DNA from: CAMCHP01 sp036835325
GTDB taxonomy: Bacteria > Bacteroidota > Bacteroidia > Flavobacteriales_D > Sanyastnellaceae
Assembly: GCA_036835325.1 (NCBI GenBank)
Contig: DAITMF010000007.1
Coordinates: 17,632-81,631 of the forward strand
Direction of reading: 5' to 3'
DNA length: 64,000 nucleotides
The notes under the pieces: generated by a model
The model's database searches: none
Told to the model about the DNA's origin: nothing
The model's input: the letters and a program-made list of their open reading frames with translations, nothing else
Program-made: the position numbers and the translations under genes
Shown: piece by piece, positions 50,212 to 58,368 of the stretch
Layout of the letters: each line of letters opens with the position of its first letter
Position numbering within the stretch: the stretch's first letter is position 1

Positions 50212-50791
50212 TTTGATTTTGGCACTTCTTACCGTGTCGCTATTTGTTCGGTGTGGAGAAAAAATCGAAGGTCGATTTCACATCAGCGAAGCGGCACGTC
50301 GTTACCAAATTGACACCACCATCACCGCTTTCTCGATGATCGACAACAATGGAATCACCGATGAATTTGTGCTCGACAAACAGGTGTGGTATGCGACGCA
50401 TCACTACTGGCATGAATGGGGCGTTGACGGCAAAGCATGGGGTGAAACCTACGGTGTTGCCTATGAATCAACCATTAACAATTGGCATTTTATGATGGTG
50501 CTCCGGGCAGATGTTGACCACACCGATCTAGAAATCGAATGGAATTTGACTGACAGGGTGACGGTTGATTTGTTGAGTGGCGCGATTGAGTCGGGTAACG
50601 CTCGGGCCGTGCACTTTTCTGACTCTATGACGGTTGCAGGGGTAACGTACTATGACATAATTGAGCTCGATTACACAGGCAGAGAAGCCCTCATTGGGAA
50701 TAGCACACCTGTGAAAACTTTCATTTCTGGAAGGCATGGGCTTGTGCGAATAGAGCGCAAAGACGGCGTGGTTCTTAACCGTGTGCCTTAG
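50186..50791 (+). CDS. Hypothetical lipoprotein
   Basis: 201 residues. Signal peptide SLILALLTVSLFVRC with the lipidated Cys near residue 23, then a domain with WYATHHYWHEWG, WHFMMVLRADVDH and AVHFSDSMTVAGVTYYDIIELDYTG. No family recognised. It overlaps the end of the preceding lipoprotein gene; the two are probably translated together and could act as a pair, which is inference. Confidence 0.6.
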   Translation: MIALPLRNSLILALLTVSLFVRCGEKIEGRFHISEAARRYQIDTTITAFSMIDNNGITDEFVLDKQVWYATHHYWHEWGVDGKAWGETYGVAYESTINNWHFMMVLRADVDHTDLEIEWNLTDRVTVDLLSGAIESGNARAVHFSDSMTVAGVTYYDIIELDYTGREALIGNSTPVKTFISGRHGLVRIERKDGVVLNRVP

Positions 50792-50846
50792 AACCGGTGA
50801 CGATGTTCATTTTCGTTACAGTAGAAACCGGTGTTTGACACACGAA

Positions 50847-51869
50847 TTAGAACAGCGTTCCGTGTGCTGCTCCCGGTTGTTTGCCTAAATGGCGGTAGGC
50901 AAGCTCGGTGACTTGACGTCCGCGTGGGGTTCGCATCAAAAAACCTTCTTGGATGAGAAACGGTTCATACACCTCTTCGAGCGTGCCCGAATCTTCACCA
51001 ACGGCCGTTGCAAGGGTATTCAACCCGACCGGCCCTCCTCTGAACTTGTCGATGAGCGTAGAGAGAATGCGATTGTCCATTTCATCTAAGCCACGGCTAT
51101 CGACGTTGAGCGCATCGAGGGCGATGTTGGTGATGGCAACATCGATGGTTCCGTCGCCTTTGATTTGTGCAAAATCGCGCACCCGACGAAGCAGTGCATT
51201 GGCGATACGCGGGGTTCCTCGGCTGCGCGAGGCGATTTCGTAGGCGGCATCTTCTTTGATGGGGATGTTGAGAATACCGGCGCTACGGGTGACAATGTCG
51301 GTCAGCGTTTTGGTGTCGTAATAGGTCAACCGAAGGTTTATGCCGAAACGCGCACGCAGCGGTGCGGTGAGCAGACCTGAGCGGGTGGTGGCTCCGACCA
51401 AGGTGAACGGGTTCAGTGCAATCTGCACAGTACGCGCATTCGGCCCAGTGTCAATCACCAAGTCGATGCGAAAGTCTTCCATTGCCGAGTAGAGGTACTC
51501 TTCAATAACCGGACTCATACGGTGAATCTCGTCGATAAAGAGTACATCGTTGGCATCGAGGTTAGTGAGCAAGCCGGCCAAATCGCCGGGTTTGTCAAGC
51601 ACAGGCCCTGAGGTTGTTTTTATTTGTACCCCCATCTCTTGCGCGATGATGTTGGCCAAAGTGGTTTTACCCAATCCGGGAGGGCCATGGAGGAGGACGT
51701 GATCGAGGGATTCGCCACGTTTACGTGCGGCAGCGACGAAAACAATGAGATTATCGAGCACCTGGCGTTGGCCGGTGAAGTCATCAAAGGCGCGGGGCCT
51801 CAGTACACGCTCGAGTTCTTGGTCGGAGTTGCGTGCAGCTTCGTGGCGGTAGTCGAACGAATCATCCAT
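50847..51869 (-). CDS. ruvB: Holliday junction branch-migration helicase RuvB
   Basis: 340 residues, standard length. Walker A GPPGLGKTTLA, Walker B VLFIDEIHRMSP, sensor 1 TLVGATTRSG and the C-terminal winged helix (VYEPFLIQEGFLMRTPRGRQVTELA). Drives branch migration with RuvA; RuvA and RuvC are not in the window. A perfect -7 element (51875-51882) lies 5 nt before the ATG, and there is no other plausible start, so the mRNA is predicted leaderless. Confidence 0.97.
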   Translation of the reverse strand: MDDSFDYRHEAARNSDQELERVLRPRAFDDFTGQRQVLDNLIVFVAAARKRGESLDHVLLHGPPGLGKTTLANIIAQEMGVQIKTTSGPVLDKPGDLAGLLTNLDANDVLFIDEIHRMSPVIEEYLYSAMEDFRIDLVIDTGPNARTVQIALNPFTLVGATTRSGLLTAPLRARFGINLRLTYYDTKTLTDIVTRSAGILNIPIKEDAAYEIASRSRGTPRIANALLRRVRDFAQIKGDGTIDVAITNIALDALNVDSRGLDEMDNRILSTLIDKFRGGPVGLNTLATAVGEDSGTLEEVYEPFLIQEGFLMRTPRGRQVTELAYRHLGKQPGAAHGTLF

Positions 51870-51874
51870 TGGGT

Positions 51875-51882
51875 CAAAGGTA
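51875..51882 (-). promoter_or_regulatory. -7 element of ruvB
   Basis: TACCTTTG on the minus strand, a perfect TAnnTTTG match, 5 nt before ATG 51869. Confidence 0.65.
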
Positions 51883-51914
51883 CAAAAGCACGGTGTGCAA
51901 AGGGCGAGTCGGCG

Positions 51915-53435
51915 TCAGTTCAGCAGAAAGGTAATGCGGAATGATGCACTGAGCTTGGCGCCAAAGCGGTCGTCACTTTCAGGCGCGGTGGCTGAGGCAG
52001 AATCATCGTCAGGCAATACGCGGGCAAAGCTCAGAAAACCCTTCTCTTCAAGGTCGCGCTGCACATTGCGTTCATTAACTTGGTTGGCACTTAGGTATGG
52101 CAGCAGCAGCGGGGAGCCTCCGAATTGGTTGCTAATGCCGCCCACGAGTTGAACACCAAAGCGTCCGCGCTCCACACCGAGGTAGATCGTCCAATCAAAG
52201 TAAGTCACGTGGTTCCCAAAGCCGTCGAACGGAAAGCGATTGCCACTAATGGGCGTTGTGATTACACCAAACTCAGGTTCAAGAGGCGTACCGCCGGTAA
52301 GCTGAATAAGACCTTCTACTCCCGTGTAGTTTGCGCTAAAAAGTAGGCTTGTAACAGCAACGCCAATCCCCATGTAGGGCTTGGTGGCATAGATGTAGGT
52401 GTGATTGGGTGTAAGGTAAAATTTGTACCACACATCGGCTTGGATGGCGCTGTAGCGAATGTTTTCAAGGCGGACGTGCGCTACGCGCGCTGCTTCAAAC
52501 CCAGAGGGGACGAAGTAATTGAACAGTTCATCGGCCTGATCAAGCACGAACACATCGCCTGCACGTATCGACTCACCGTTCAATCGGCGTGCAATGCCGT
52601 AGGTGTCGTTAAAATTACCCAATGGCTCACGGTAGCCCAAGTGAATGTTGGTGTTGTTCACGTTGAACAAACCGTGCGCGTAACGCACCCCAAAGCCCCA
52701 AGCCGTGCCGGCTACCGAACCGCTGTTTCGGCTGTAGGTCGAGGTTTTGGTGTGTCGGAACACCCCCTGCACCCCTACTGACGGCATGGGTTTGTTGTGG
52801 AGCACCAGTGACCCGGCTTCAAAAAACAGCTCAACCGGGACGTAGGGTTGTTCGGCACCTGCCGGTGGCGCAGTGGTTTTCTTTTGGCTGTAAACGCGAT
52901 CGGTGCTTGAAGAACGCTCCGGTGCTTGGCTTTTGTTGGCTTCTTTGGCCCGCGTTTTGCTCACACGAAGTACGATGCGCTCCATGGCCAACACGGCAGC
53001 TGTTTCTGTGTCAATGAGTTTTGAGGTAATGGTTGCCGTTCGATTTTCCATCCGCACGGTACCAAAAACAATGGCATCGGCTGAAATGAGCTTGCCCAGT
53101 TCAATGGCTTGTGCTTCATCAACTATGGGTTGAGCGCTGAAACGCTGCTCTTCGAGCACCTTGTCAAGAAACCGTCGCTCGACGACGGTGTAGAGCGGTC
53201 GCTGCTGAATCAAGTAAAACATAAGGTCTTCAGCGAGCCGGTGGCCCAGTGCGTCTTTCCGACCGGAGGCATCCGTAAAATCGAGGACCGCAATTTGGCG
53301 TTTCCCGGTGCGTTCTACCGCTTCGTGAAGACGGCCTGAAAGCGCGTTCAGTTCAAGGTCCCATTCATCCTGACCAAGGGCATCCCCAAAAAACAAAAAC
53401 AGCACAATGGCAGAAAAGTAGATGGACGTTCGCAT
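51915..53435 (-). CDS. CsgG/FlgO-like N-terminal domain fused to an outer-membrane barrel
   Basis: 506 residues. Signal peptide (TSIYFSAIVLFLFFGDALG), a CsgG/FlgO-like domain (about 30-155; RQIAVLDFTDASGRKDALGHRLAEDLMFYLIQ, YTVVERRFLDKVLEEQRF, ADAIVFGTVR), a Lys/Ser linker (about 158-190), and a beta-barrel domain to the end with strands such as VPVELFFEAGSLVLHN, ADVWYKFYLTPNHTYIYATKPYMGIGV and a Phe-ended final strand (ASFRITFLLN). FlgO-type domains are usually free lipoproteins; here one is joined to a barrel of about 300 residues. Function unknown. A -7-like TACCTTCA lies at 53476-53483. Confidence 0.75.
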   Translation of the reverse strand: MRTSIYFSAIVLFLFFGDALGQDEWDLELNALSGRLHEAVERTGKRQIAVLDFTDASGRKDALGHRLAEDLMFYLIQQRPLYTVVERRFLDKVLEEQRFSAQPIVDEAQAIELGKLISADAIVFGTVRMENRTATITSKLIDTETAAVLAMERIVLRVSKTRAKEANKSQAPERSSSTDRVYSQKKTTAPPAGAEQPYVPVELFFEAGSLVLHNKPMPSVGVQGVFRHTKTSTYSRNSGSVAGTAWGFGVRYAHGLFNVNNTNIHLGYREPLGNFNDTYGIARRLNGESIRAGDVFVLDQADELFNYFVPSGFEAARVAHVRLENIRYSAIQADVWYKFYLTPNHTYIYATKPYMGIGVAVTSLLFSANYTGVEGLIQLTGGTPLEPEFGVITTPISGNRFPFDGFGNHVTYFDWTIYLGVERGRFGVQLVGGISNQFGGSPLLLPYLSANQVNERNVQRDLEEKGFLSFARVLPDDDSASATAPESDDRFGAKLSASFRITFLLN

Positions 53436-53496
53436 GCTGTTTAAACGTTTTTTTGGCCGTCAATTTGACACGCCGTGAAGGTACAAAAGACCGCGC

Positions 53497-54081
53497 TTAC
53501 GACGGCATTTCGCCCTTCTCAATCAGTGCGTAGGCTGCTTCGAGCTCATTGTAATACGCTTCGCCGTACTTGCGGATCAGCGATGATTTGCAAAACCTAA
53601 AAACGGGCATTTTGAATCGGGCTCCACATGCACACGCCGGTTCGCAGATGTGCCATTTGTGGTAGTTCAGCGCGTCGAAATCTTTGAGTTCTTTGATTCG
53701 GATGGGATACAGGTGGCACGATATCGGCTTGGCCCAATTCACCTTGCCATCGCGGTAGGCCTGTTCAATGCCGCATTTGGCGGTACCCGAATCATCGAAC
53801 ACCACATAGGCACATTCGGCGTCGTCAACCAAGGGCGTGGTGAAATCACCGTCTTGGTCAACGATAAAGAAACCCTGTTGCTCGATGGCAGCGATACCTT
53901 CGGGACGGAGGTAAGGCCTTACCTCATCGTAAATATCTTCGAGGATTTGCAGCTCCTCATCCTCCAAAGGAGCACCGGAAGACCCCTCAACGCAACAGGC
54001 GCCCTTGCAGGCAGCAAGGTCGCAGGTGAACTGCTCAGAGAACAGCTCGTCAGATACGAGGGTTTTGCCGATGATGATCAT
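53497..54081 (-). CDS. DUF3109 family Cys-rich protein
   Basis: 194 residues. Conserved Cys pattern CDLAACKGACCVEG at the N-terminus, then KCGIEQA, SCHLYPIRI, ICEPACACG and FRFCKSSLIRKYG. The cysteines suggest a metal centre (zinc or Fe-S) as in YkgJ-type proteins. Distribution is typical of Bacteroidota; the function is not established. Its start lies 48 nt from the 3' end of the same-strand tRNA-Arg. Confidence 0.85.
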   Translation of the reverse strand: MIIIGKTLVSDELFSEQFTCDLAACKGACCVEGSSGAPLEDEELQILEDIYDEVRPYLRPEGIAAIEQQGFFIVDQDGDFTTPLVDDAECAYVVFDDSGTAKCGIEQAYRDGKVNWAKPISCHLYPIRIKELKDFDALNYHKWHICEPACACGARFKMPVFRFCKSSLIRKYGEAYYNELEAAYALIEKGEMPS

Positions 54082-54129
54082 GCAGTAAACTGCTTAAAGC
54101 GCTGTGAATAAGGTGTTTATCGTAAAAAG

Positions 54130-54201
54130 TAGCCCCACCGGGAATCGAACCCGAATCGTTGGTTTAGAAGACCAAGGTTTTATCCATTAAACTATAGGGC
54201 T
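54130..54201 (-). tRNA. tRNA-Arg (TCT)
   Basis: 72-nt cloverleaf on the minus strand: acceptor AGCCCTA/TGGGGCT with one G-U, D-arm GTTT/AAAC, anticodon stem TTGGT/ACCAA with loop CTTCTAA (TCT, plus-strand 54166-54168), T-arm with TTCGATT, discriminator A. CCA is not encoded. The 5' end overlaps the stop codon of the HNH gene by 2 nt. Confidence 0.95.
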
Positions 54202-54580
54202 ATAGGAGACCTTTCAATCGGGCATGCTCTTCCCGATGGCAATTCGAGCACAAAAGTACGCACTTGTCTAGTTCTTGCTTCACTTTATCTGAAAACTTGG
54301 TCAGTCATGCATGTGCAATGGTAAAATCTTTCTCATTCAAGTCGTGGTGGTGAAACTCAAGTGCCCCGTAGTAGCGGTTGTACCCGCAGCTCTCGCATAC
54401 TCCACCTTTGTAGTCGATGCAGAGTTGTTTGAACTTGCGCTGACGCTCAATGGTTTGTTCATTCATGCAAGGCTTGCAGTAGGGAGAGTTGCCGGCTTTG
54501 CCTCGGCGAGCATAGAATTCATCAAGGGGTTTTGATGTTCCACAGCGGTGGCAATACTTCATTGCATTCATTGAGCTCAC
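54200..54580 (-). pseudogene. HNH endonuclease-like gene interrupted by an in-frame TGA
   Basis: The first 91 codons encode a zinc-binding start (YCHRCGTSKPLDEFYARRGK, SPYCKPCMNEQ) and half of an HNH fold (CESCGYNRYYGALEFHHHDLNEKDFTIAHA), then stop at TGA 54305-54307. In the same frame, the next 34 codons read LTKFSDKVKQELDKCVLLCSNCHREEHARLKG and end at TAG 54200-54202, supplying the missing CxxC-H end of the HNH motif. So a single nonsense codon splits a 126-codon gene. It could be a recent pseudogene, a sequencing error or readthrough. The end overlaps tRNA-Arg; the start is 4 nt past the DUF5686 stop. Family proteins are often phage or homing nucleases. Confidence 0.8.
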
Positions 54581-54584
54581 TTCA

Positions 54585-57026
54585 TCAAAACGCCAAACTC
54601 ACCACCAGTTTGGCCACAAAATCTTCTTCAAAGATGCCCACATTGGCAGCGCCGTAGCGGTAATACCCGCCGATACCAAGTCCGGTGAAGCCGCTCCGCA
54701 AAAGGTTTTGAATCTCAAGTCCTGACTCGACATGGCCCAGCTCAGGTGCGGTCACATTGAGGTTGCGGTGGTTGGCGCGTTGGTCGAATCGGCCGATGCC
54801 CATGCTGTGCACCAATACGAAGTGCGGCCTGAACTTCTCTGATTTGAACAAGAGGTCTTTGAAGCTGTGCCGAAGGTGCAGCGCGGCGTATTCTGTGGCC
54901 ATGAATTGACCGGGTTCAATGGTTTCAAAGGCATAGGGCGTGGCGATGGTGAACATCTCGCGCGACGCTCTGAAGTTGAAGTAGCGCAGGGCCGGGGCAT
55001 TTCCGAACAGTCGACCGCCGTGGGCAAACACTGAGAAATTTCCGAGTTGAGTCATTCGGAATGTGTGTTCAACCGAAGCGCCAACGCGGTAGTAGCGTTC
55101 GGTTGTTCCGGCAGGATCAATCTCACCGGCAAGCACTGAAACGCCTACGACGGGGTTTTTGATGCCGGCTTGCAACAACCGTCGACTGGTTTGGTAAAGC
55201 ACTTCGCGGTGCGACCATCTCAGGCTTACTTCGGCCTCGCGAATGTCCATTTGGTTGGTAAACGCCGAGAGTTCGGTTTGCGCGTCGGCCACGCTGGCCA
55301 CGTATTCGTACAATCCGGTATACCTCAGAATACCTTGGCGGTAGCCGCCGCTCAGGGTTAGGTAGAACGGCAATCGGGTAGTGAAACTGAGTTCGGCCGC
55401 GTTGAGGCGATCCATTCGATTGACAAAGAAGAGGTAGTAGCTCTTGTTACCAAGCATTGACGTTTCATCGGGAAAACGTTGACCACCGGTTTCGAAAATA
55501 TCATCGTAAAAGGCGGCTTTTATTGCGGTTCCGCTGCGCGGATGGATTTTCCACGTCGCGTCGGTTCCCCATTTGAACGCGCGATCTCCGAAGCCGTATG
55601 CGGCATAGCCACCGAAGGATACATTTTTGATCAGCCGCTCGCTGGTGTACAATCCAAGTCCCAATCGCAAACCTTCGTAGTCTGTAAATCGTGCCAACCG
55701 GGTCAGGTCAATGTCGAAATAACCTACGTTGATTCGGCCGCTGCTGAGTGCTTGGAGTGCTTTGTAGCGGCGATCGAGGTTCAGCTCTTTCGACAGACTG
55801 TCCATAAAGGTGTAGGTGCGCAATTCGCGGGCGTCGAGCGAGTCAAAGCGCTGTTCTTGCCAGTAGCTATCGGGTTGACGGGTGGCCATAGGATCGATGC
55901 GCAAGGCGATGGTGCCTACGTCTCGTCTGTGAAGCGGTGCATGAAGCCGAATGTTCTTGAGGTACGAACGACCAACTCCGACCATGGCAAAAGGCCCGAA
56001 CTGGATGTTGTTGAACACAAGATCGGTATTGAGTTGCACCGGAAACCATTGGCGGTTATCGATGAAGCTGTAGCGCTGGCGAATGCGAATGTCAAACCCG
56101 CCCTCGTTCGACTTAGCCGGCTCTGCCAGCACCGATTCGAGCGCATAGCCGTTTGAATTGATGTACAGCAGGCCCTTCATGCCATTGAAGTTCTTGCCGG
56201 TGCGCGGCTGGTACGACACAATGAACACCGTGTCAGCGGCGTGGTAGGTCGTGTCTTCGATAACGAAGAGGTATTTTCGGATGGATGCGTCGTGCAGCGG
56301 GCTCAAGTACCTGTAATCGAGCAAGCTGATTTCGTCGGTATAAAAACTAAACGATTGAAGTTGGGTTCCCAGCAAAACGAAGTCGGGATCAGATAGCCCC
56401 GAGAATCGGCTTGCTTTTACTTCTTCGGTGCTGTGTGCCGGAGGAATGAAGCGCCGCTCACTGATTGACTCCATGAGCAGAAGGTGTTGCTCTTCGAAGA
56501 ACTTGACCGCTTCTTGATCGGATGTATCCAATGCGGCGATGCGCTCAGGGTTTCCGGCGAGTGCAGAATCGAGCAATGCCGTAAAGACAAGTTTGTTGTA
56601 GGAGTCGTAGGTAAACGGACAGCACCTTTCGGGGTTATTGGCATCTTTGTTAGCGATGACTTTTCGCATGAGGGCCTCTGCCGGATTTTCACCCGGCAGC
56701 ACAACAGCTTCGGCGAGTTCAACCGGTTTGGCGTTCATTTCAATGCGCACGCCGGTTCGGTCAACAGCCGAAGGCGGCACATCGAAGGTGGTTCGGGTAT
56801 AGCCTACAAAAGAGAAGAGGAGTCGGCTTCCGGGTGTAGCTTCCGGCACGGAAAACTTGCCATCAATGTCGCTCATCGTTCCGGCACGATTGCCATACAT
56901 CACAACGTTAACGAAGGCCATCGGCGCCCCTGTTTTAGCGTCAAACACCCGGCCAGTGACTTGGGCTGCGATGGGCGACCATCCGGCCGCTAGGCCGAAG
57001 AAAACAAAGAACAATGCAACGCGCAT
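54585..57026 (-). CDS. DUF5686 outer-membrane protein with carboxypeptidase-like plug domain
   Basis: 813 residues. Signal peptide (MRVALFFVFFGLAAGWSPIAAQ), a CarboxypepD_reg-like domain (about 22-105; VTGRVFDAKTGAPMAFVNVVMYGN), then a DUF5686 region and a C-terminal beta-barrel ending in FVAKLVVSLAF. SusC-like proteins share the N-terminal domain but this one lacks a TonB plug. Start ATG 57026 is set by the signal peptide; a -7-like TAGTTTCG (57042-57049) is 15 nt upstream. Common in Bacteroidota; function unknown. Confidence 0.85.
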   Translation of the reverse strand: MRVALFFVFFGLAAGWSPIAAQVTGRVFDAKTGAPMAFVNVVMYGNRAGTMSDIDGKFSVPEATPGSRLLFSFVGYTRTTFDVPPSAVDRTGVRIEMNAKPVELAEAVVLPGENPAEALMRKVIANKDANNPERCCPFTYDSYNKLVFTALLDSALAGNPERIAALDTSDQEAVKFFEEQHLLLMESISERRFIPPAHSTEEVKASRFSGLSDPDFVLLGTQLQSFSFYTDEISLLDYRYLSPLHDASIRKYLFVIEDTTYHAADTVFIVSYQPRTGKNFNGMKGLLYINSNGYALESVLAEPAKSNEGGFDIRIRQRYSFIDNRQWFPVQLNTDLVFNNIQFGPFAMVGVGRSYLKNIRLHAPLHRRDVGTIALRIDPMATRQPDSYWQEQRFDSLDARELRTYTFMDSLSKELNLDRRYKALQALSSGRINVGYFDIDLTRLARFTDYEGLRLGLGLYTSERLIKNVSFGGYAAYGFGDRAFKWGTDATWKIHPRSGTAIKAAFYDDIFETGGQRFPDETSMLGNKSYYLFFVNRMDRLNAAELSFTTRLPFYLTLSGGYRQGILRYTGLYEYVASVADAQTELSAFTNQMDIREAEVSLRWSHREVLYQTSRRLLQAGIKNPVVGVSVLAGEIDPAGTTERYYRVGASVEHTFRMTQLGNFSVFAHGGRLFGNAPALRYFNFRASREMFTIATPYAFETIEPGQFMATEYAALHLRHSFKDLLFKSEKFRPHFVLVHSMGIGRFDQRANHRNLNVTAPELGHVESGLEIQNLLRSGFTGLGIGGYYRYGAANVGIFEEDFVAKLVVSLAF

Positions 57027-57078
57027 GGCATCAGTTTTGCACGAAACTACGAAAGATAGGGTGAGAGGTTGACGGAAA

Positions 57079-57420
57079 CTATGACAATCGGTGCAGCTCG
57101 TGCTCAACTTCGGTCATGCAAGTTCGGCAAAGTTCAACGGCCAACTCGAACGCTTGGGGAATGCCCTCGATGTTTTCATCGCGCACGGAGTGTTCGATTT
57201 TTTGGAATTGTGCGTGACCTTTGACAAACCCGATGGTGTACGACGACGACTTCATTTTGTGTGCGAAGTAGCGCACTACATGCCAGTTCTCCTCGATGAC
57301 GGCGGCTCGCATATTGGCGAGATCGACAGGCGTATTGTCGAGGTAAACCTTGAGGATTTCCCTGAGAAACGCATCATTGTCTCGTGACAGTGCCCTAAGA
57401 TTGTCGAGGTTAATAAGCAT
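57079..57420 (-). CDS. Orphan HPt phosphotransfer protein
   Basis: 113 residues with one Hpt domain: acidic helix DNDAFLREILKVYLDNTPVDL and the phospho-acceptor His54 in FAHKMKSSSYTIGF. No receiver or kinase is attached or next to it, so it should relay phosphate between a hybrid kinase and a regulator encoded elsewhere. A TACTTTGG promoter-like element is found just upstream (about 57436-57443). Confidence 0.85.
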   Translation of the reverse strand: MLINLDNLRALSRDNDAFLREILKVYLDNTPVDLANMRAAVIEENWHVVRYFAHKMKSSSYTIGFVKGHAQFQKIEHSVRDENIEGIPQAFELAVELCRTCMTEVEHELHRLS

Positions 57421-57491
57421 TTAAGTCCCTTCTATAAACCAAAGTACTAAAAATCCGGCCTGGCTGTCCCGGTGATTCGCACAGTAGACAT

Positions 57492-58286
57492 TTATTTTCC
57501 GCCGGTAAAATCACCGGGTTCTGCAGCATCTTCATTCACAGCCGGTTGAGGCAGATGATTGCGAAGCGCTTCGTACAACAGTGAGGTTACTTTTGTAAAT
57601 TCTTTTCGTGTTAGATCGTGGGGGTTGTAGGTAGCTGTTTCGAGTTGTTCGCTCACCAAGCCTCCCTTTAAGTACTCGCCTTCGGCGTTGTAAAACGCGT
57701 AGTGCAGACGCACAAAAAACGCTGTTTTTCCCGGCTGTATTCGGACCAGTTCACCGAGGTTCACGATATCGAGTTGAGAAACAAGCAGCACGAAATCGCT
57801 GCCCATTTCACTTGCCAATTCACGCACAACTGCGGTATCAATGACCGGCTGCATGAATCGAGTCATGGTATCGAGTCGGTGGCGCAATTCGCCCATCTCT
57901 AGGTAAGTACCTACAGGTTCTGAAGTACTTTCAGATGGATGGACGGCCGTATTTCGGTAGCCCAGTTCTTTGTACAACCGTTCAAGTGCTTGCGGCCAAG
58001 GGTCATCCCAACCAAAGACATCGGATTCGGTAAGTTCAGGAGCCGATTCGCGCATGGCATAGCAAAACGCACCTGCGAGTGCCTCGCGCACCTGCTGGGT
58101 GTTCATGCCGTTCTTTTGGCACATATCGCGGTGCAAATCGTTCAGAATCATTCGGGGTTCGAACGGCACAACGGTCACCTTGGCGCCGACCGGCGCGGTG
58201 AAACCACCTGAAAAACCGGTGGTAAAGTCTTGCGAGCGGGCAACAAGCGCACACGCCAAAACAAGCATAAGCAAACACCCCTTCAT
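57492..58286 (-). CDS. Secreted protein of unknown function
   Basis: 264 residues. Signal peptide (MKGCLLMLVLACALVARSQ). The mature protein is mixed helical (NDLHRDMCQKNGMNTQQVREALAGAFCYAMRESAPELTESDVFGWDDPWPQALERLYKELGY) with a later strand-rich part (GSDFVLLVSQLDIVNLG, KTAFFVRLHYAFYNAEGEYLKGGLVSEQLE) somewhat like lipoprotein domains that measure cell-envelope state, but no family is assigned. A perfect -7 TAAATTTG (58292-58299) ends 5 nt before the ATG. Confidence 0.65.
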   Translation of the reverse strand: MKGCLLMLVLACALVARSQDFTTGFSGGFTAPVGAKVTVVPFEPRMILNDLHRDMCQKNGMNTQQVREALAGAFCYAMRESAPELTESDVFGWDDPWPQALERLYKELGYRNTAVHPSESTSEPVGTYLEMGELRHRLDTMTRFMQPVIDTAVVRELASEMGSDFVLLVSQLDIVNLGELVRIQPGKTAFFVRLHYAFYNAEGEYLKGGLVSEQLETATYNPHDLTRKEFTKVTSLLYEALRNHLPQPAVNEDAAEPGDFTGGK

Positions 58287-58291
58287 GGCCC

Positions 58292-58299
58292 CAAATTTA
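58292..58299 (-). promoter_or_regulatory. -7 element of the 57492 gene
   Basis: TAAATTTG on the minus strand, a perfect TAnnTTTG match, 5 nt before ATG 58286; a leaderless mRNA is predicted. Confidence 0.6.
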
Positions 58300-58368
58300 A
58301 GGGGCAATCGCCTGACGACGTGTACGAACAATCAAAGTTGTTAACGAAGCCGATGATGAAGCGCTGAT

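Noticed and set aside
54305..54307. TGA read as selenocysteine
   Set aside because: No reason from the family to expect Sec at this site and no SECIS-like stem was recognised just downstream; the simple nonsense codon is preferred.
54305..54580. The 91-codon HNH-like frame as a complete gene
   Set aside because: The same frame after the TGA encodes the missing second CxxC and His of the HNH motif, so the gene is interrupted, not complete.
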